The notes under the pieces were generated by a model. The model worked only from the letters and a program-made list of their open reading frames with translations, was not told the origin of the DNA and searched no databases. This document shows, piece by piece, positions 60,531 to 64,000 of a DNA stretch of 64,000 bases. Position 1 is the first letter of the stretch. Every line of letters starts with the position of its first letter. The stretch comes from Nageia nagi. Lineage: Eukaryota > Pinophyta. The stretch covers positions 71,734,001 to 71,798,000 of the forward strand of contig JBITNC010000001.1 of NCBI GenBank assembly GCA_050084985.1, given 5' to 3'. The position numbers were made by a program, and so were the translations under genes.

Positions 60531-61950
60531 CACATATTAAGTAGCATATATATAGAAATTTATAAAGCAATATATGTGTTTTGAGTTATCTATATTTGCC
60601 TTGAGATTAAGCGAATCTAAAGTAATGCATATTGGATGTCAAAAGAGATTAATAATAATATTTAATTTTTTCAATATCGATATGGTTGCCATTAAAGCTT
60701 TGATTTGTTTGCAACTTAAGATGTTAGATTTTAGCTTTTCCCACTAATCTTACCTTTGTTGTTATAATTTAAAATTGCAATACATCCATTTGGATCATCA
60801 CTTTCTTAAAGATGACTTAAATTAATTTTTATTTTTACTTAAAGTGATTAGTTAATAATGAGTAGTCCTAAATTTAATAGTTTAAGTATTGACATCTAAA
60901 ACACATATTACACCAATTGTTTTAGAGGCACATATTATTAGAAGTATCTATCTTCAACCCACAAGTCAATAAATTCCTTGATTTTTATACAAAGTTAATT
61001 TCAATTAAATATAAACATGCTTCTAAGGATGGAGCAAGAAAACCTTCATTACTTATTTTATATGGAATGGCTTAAAACATATAACCAAATAGTTAACAAA
61101 TGACCTTAAGGGTAGTGATAATCTAGAAAATTCTACCCATCATAACGGACTACTTTGCTTCAAAATTGAAGGTCCGTGAGAAAAACATATGAAAAGAGAT
61201 CTCTTACATATTAATAAAGAAATCGAATGTTAAAATATATCTTCTTTGATAACTTTATGCATTATTACGTTTCTTGAATAAATCCTTAATAAAGGGATTT
61301 CTAACTCCAAAGGTATAATTGCCTAGTCTCCATAAACCAGGGAGATGGAGTTATCATAGTTGATATCCTAATTCCTATTCAATAAACCATATTATTATGT
61401 ATATTGATTATGTTAATTATCTCTATTTATATCTATTATCTTATATAATATGAAGTAGATAACTTATGTTGAATGTGGTATTTGTTAAAACATTGATTAC
61501 GTCAATCATCTGCATTATTATTTAATACTTTAAATAATGTAAAGTAGATAATTTATGTTGGATATGATATTTATTAGAAAGTGTTTTCATGATTTTACTT
61601 TTGAACAATATCTAATTGTTTAACATAATAATGAACAATAATTCAAATCTTGTGATAATATGAATTATTATACATTTAATAATATCTTTTAATTTATTTA
61701 AGATAGAAAAATAGCTTAAACCTATTTAATCAAGAGTTATGTGGATATAATAATAATTTGTATCTTCATGAAATTAATCATATCTACAACGTTAAATCTC
61801 CAAATTGAAAAAGATTAGAAGATGCTATGCTTTGTAATTCTTAAAAAAGAAATATGTATTAATTTTTTATGGTATTAAACAATATTTGCATTTTTTACAT
61901 ACCCACAATAATCATAGGCAATAGTAATCCATCATAATAATTTCTTTCCA
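60531..61950. other. AT-rich intergenic sequence, no gene seen
   Basis: Frames are short on both strands. Two similar stretches near 61390-61480 and 61490-61590 share ATTATTTAATACTTTA- and AGTAGATAA-like wording, a local duplication. No domain recognised. Confidence 0.45.
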
Positions 61951-62055
61951 ACCATTGACGTGTACACTTTTCGTCCAACAATAAAAATGTCAGCAAGCGA
62001 GACGTACAATAATTTCCATACATATGAAAACCATAGGACAAACACATCTCTATCG
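61951..62055 (+). repeat. Diverged duplicate of the window's right end (copy 1)
   Basis: ACGTGTACAC, GCGAGACGTA and TTTCCATACATATGAAAACC here correspond in order to ACGTGTACAA, CGAGGCGTA and TTTCCATAGATATAAACACC at about 63880-63975. Order and spacing agree over about 100 bases, so these are copies of one sequence. Confidence 0.6.
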
Positions 62056-63860
62056 TCAAATAGGAAATGTTGGTGGTAGGTGGAGTAGGTCAAAGTAGAC
62101 ACCATCCATAAATGTTGGGTATTGAATGGAGGATATGGACTCCAAGTGAATAAGAAGAAATCTCTACCGTCCGTTCCTCAATCTATCGGCCCAAGTGCTG
62201 ACGTGTTGAACAAGGACGAAATCCGATTTAGAGATGGGTAAATAAATGATTAAAATACATTTGCATAAAGTCAAGTTTCGCCGCGTAGGAATTTTTCTGA
62301 ACTTACTTGTTCGCCGCGTAACAATTTTTCTTGCCTCACCTTTTCTTCCAAAAAGTAGGGTTTGTGTGTTTAGGTAATTTGTCTCTATTTTTTTATGCAT
62401 GGTTTCGTGACTTTCGTCACTGTGATTTGGTAAGTAGTTAGCAAGAAAGAATATTTGAGATTTAGATTCAAATATTACAATGAAAATTATTTATTTTATC
62501 ATACAAATTACATAGTTTGTATTTAATGTGTGATTTTTTTCAATTTTAAATTTTTTAAAAATACATTTTTTTTTTGAGGAAGAGATTTTGATTTTTAAAG
62601 AATCTTTTAATCAATCAATTAACTATTAAGTACAAAAAATTCTTCTTTAAAATAGAGGTGTTTTTCTTCCTACCTCTAAAAAATTATACTAAGAGAGAAT
62701 CTATTTCATACTTAGATAGATTCGTATTCTACCGACTCTTCATTTAACCAAAATAGTACTAATATTAACAACATATGGACTATTTAGATTCCCTTTAATA
62801 CCTTGTTTGTTCCTGAGCATTCTTCAACATTTGAGTTGTTAGTTTCCCATTTGGATGACAAATATTAGTATTCTCGTACTCAAATTAGAATCAAGTTTGG
62901 GATATATTGATGTTTGTTCTTATGGTTTGAGCTATGTAGGATTATTTATATGTCATTTAGGTTTTATAAGAATTGGTTCAATAGGTTCACCCACTCCTCT
63001 AGCTTTGGTTATGCTCGATTCCTTTGGTTTTAGACATTCAACCTCCTTTGAGTTTGTGTCTTCAACCTTTGATTCCTTTTTTTTCGTGGTTGATTCTTCA
63101 TCAAGAACATTTCTTTAGATGATTTATCGTTGCTTGCAGGTCTTCTTATGACTAGGTGTCTTCTCCCTTTTGTACTTACTCACCCTCCTCCATCTTTGCT
63201 TTTCCCTTATCAACTTGTAAAGTAAGTTCTACCTTATTTGCTTCATAAATATTAAAATACATATTTTAAAGAAAATTATGATATTTTAAAATATTTATTT
63301 TAAATAAATATTTATTTAAATTATTAACATTGAGAGGCATTCCTATAGCTTCAACACGAGGTGAAGTATAGAACTAAGATATCGCATGTAAGTCTGTCAC
63401 TTAAACATCAACTTCAATATTTAAAAAAAATGAGTCAACTTTAATATTAAAAAAAAATAGTTGATTTCAAAGATATAATTTAGAACTATATAAAAAACCT
63501 ATTAAATATAATAAAAAACATTTCCAAGACCGCGTACATATGTGCAGGTGTTTAATTATTTGTTTGAACAGCCAACCAGAACTTCCAGCAGCCAACTTTC
63601 TCAAAACGGATTTGTGTGCCAGTTGACGTAGAAAAAAAGCAAAAGTTCCACATCTTGAGAAGGAATGCCATTTCCAAGGAAGAAAAGCCATATTCATAAG
63701 ATAATAACACGTCATTGCCAAGATCACAAGTTTCTTTTGAATGCTACCAAGCTGACTCTGCAATTGCTTATTCGAAACAACCATTATTTAAATTAGAGAA
63801 CCAAAATCAACCAATCCTATATTTTAAAGTATGAAACAAACAGATAAAAACAAGAGAAAA
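62056..63860. other. Intergenic sequence with two open frames of unknown meaning
   Basis: A minus-strand frame at 62400-62164 (78 codons) and another at 63784-63467 (105 codons) are open, and a plus-strand one lies at 62855-63118. None shows a domain I recognise, and no ribosome or splice context decides between them. Both minus-strand frames have a less AT-biased codon use than their surroundings, so partial exons are possible. A 33-base direct repeat around TTCGCCGCGTA occurs at 62277 and 62310. Confidence 0.35.
63467..63784 (-). CDS. Unrecognised 105-codon open frame
   Basis: Starts with ATG at 63784 (the first residues are MVVSNKQLQS) and runs to a stop at 63467. The protein is rich in K, L, C and F with a central LPWKWHSFSRCGTFAF segment. 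I do not recognise a family. It lies between the two duplicate segments at 61951-62055 and 63880-64000. It could be an exon, a fragment or chance. Confidence 0.25.
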   Translation of the reverse strand: MVVSNKQLQSQLGSIQKKLVILAMTCYYLMNMAFLPWKWHSFSRCGTFAFFLRQLAHKSVLRKLAAGSSGWLFKQIIKHLHICTRSWKCFLLYLIGFLYSSKLYL

Positions 63861-64000
63861 GAATAAGCATTGCGGAACCATCAACGTGTACAACTCTATT
63901 TAATAAAAAATATTGACTCTCTTTTAATGAAAAGAATTGTTGGTAAACGAGGCGTATTTCCATAGATATAAACACCATGGACAAAGACAAGTCTAATATT
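63861..64000 (+). repeat. Diverged duplicate of 61951-62055 (copy 2), cut by the window edge
   Basis: Shares the ordered motifs listed for copy 1. It continues to the end of the window, so its full length is unknown. It may be part of an LTR or the promoter of a tandemly duplicated gene. Confidence 0.6.

Overview
The window looks like nuclear DNA of a seed plant with a very large genome, most likely a gymnosperm. The sequence is AT-rich, introns are canonical GT-AG, and most of it is layered, decayed LTR and non-LTR retrotransposon sequence around a single ordinary gene. The species cannot be told from the sequence alone.

The one intact gene is on the minus strand, from 57686 down to 46242. 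It encodes a plastid-type NADP-dependent malic enzyme. I could join 19 exons with consistent reading phase into 642 codons plus stop. Every catalytic motif I looked for is present, and an N-terminal stretch looks like a transit peptide. The last intron is 4.2 kb because a 3,322-bp hAT transposon (46804-50125) sits in it. The hAT has near-perfect 16-bp terminal inverted repeats, a perfect 8-bp target duplication and a decayed BED/DUF659/dimerisation transposase on the opposite strand to the host gene.

Region by region: 1-5201 holds a non-autonomous LTR element (LTR, degenerate tRNA-Met primer site, about 1.9 kb internal region, polypurine tract, LTR) whose 3' LTR is fused to a second LTR copy. 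7805-13530 is a complete but dead Ty3/gypsy chromovirus on the minus strand. About 14560-20420 is an older plus-strand Ty3/gypsy element split by a solo LTR (17216-17721) with a perfect 5-bp target duplication. About 27980-29690 is a minus-strand pseudogene resembling the plant mobile domain; it lies antisense and upstream of a polypurine tract and LTR (31645-32285), a layout known from Tat-lineage elements. 32286-34440 is another copy of the first LTR family with a 1.1-kb insertion. About 34845-35100 is a short tandem array. About 35690-38148 is a Tat-lineage pol fragment that stops at a 250-bp CT microsatellite. About 41090-43860 is a LINE endonuclease domain split by about 2.2 kb of tandem repeats and Copia-LTR-like sequence. 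About 59640-60530 is a LINE reverse transcriptase fragment. The last 3.4 kb contains a diverged duplicate segment but no gene I recognise.

No tRNA, rRNA, CRISPR or operon-like structure was seen. Genes do not work together here: one housekeeping metabolic gene lies in a repeat landscape. The most informative features are the nested insertions, which can be ordered in time, and the size of the hAT load inside a functional gene.
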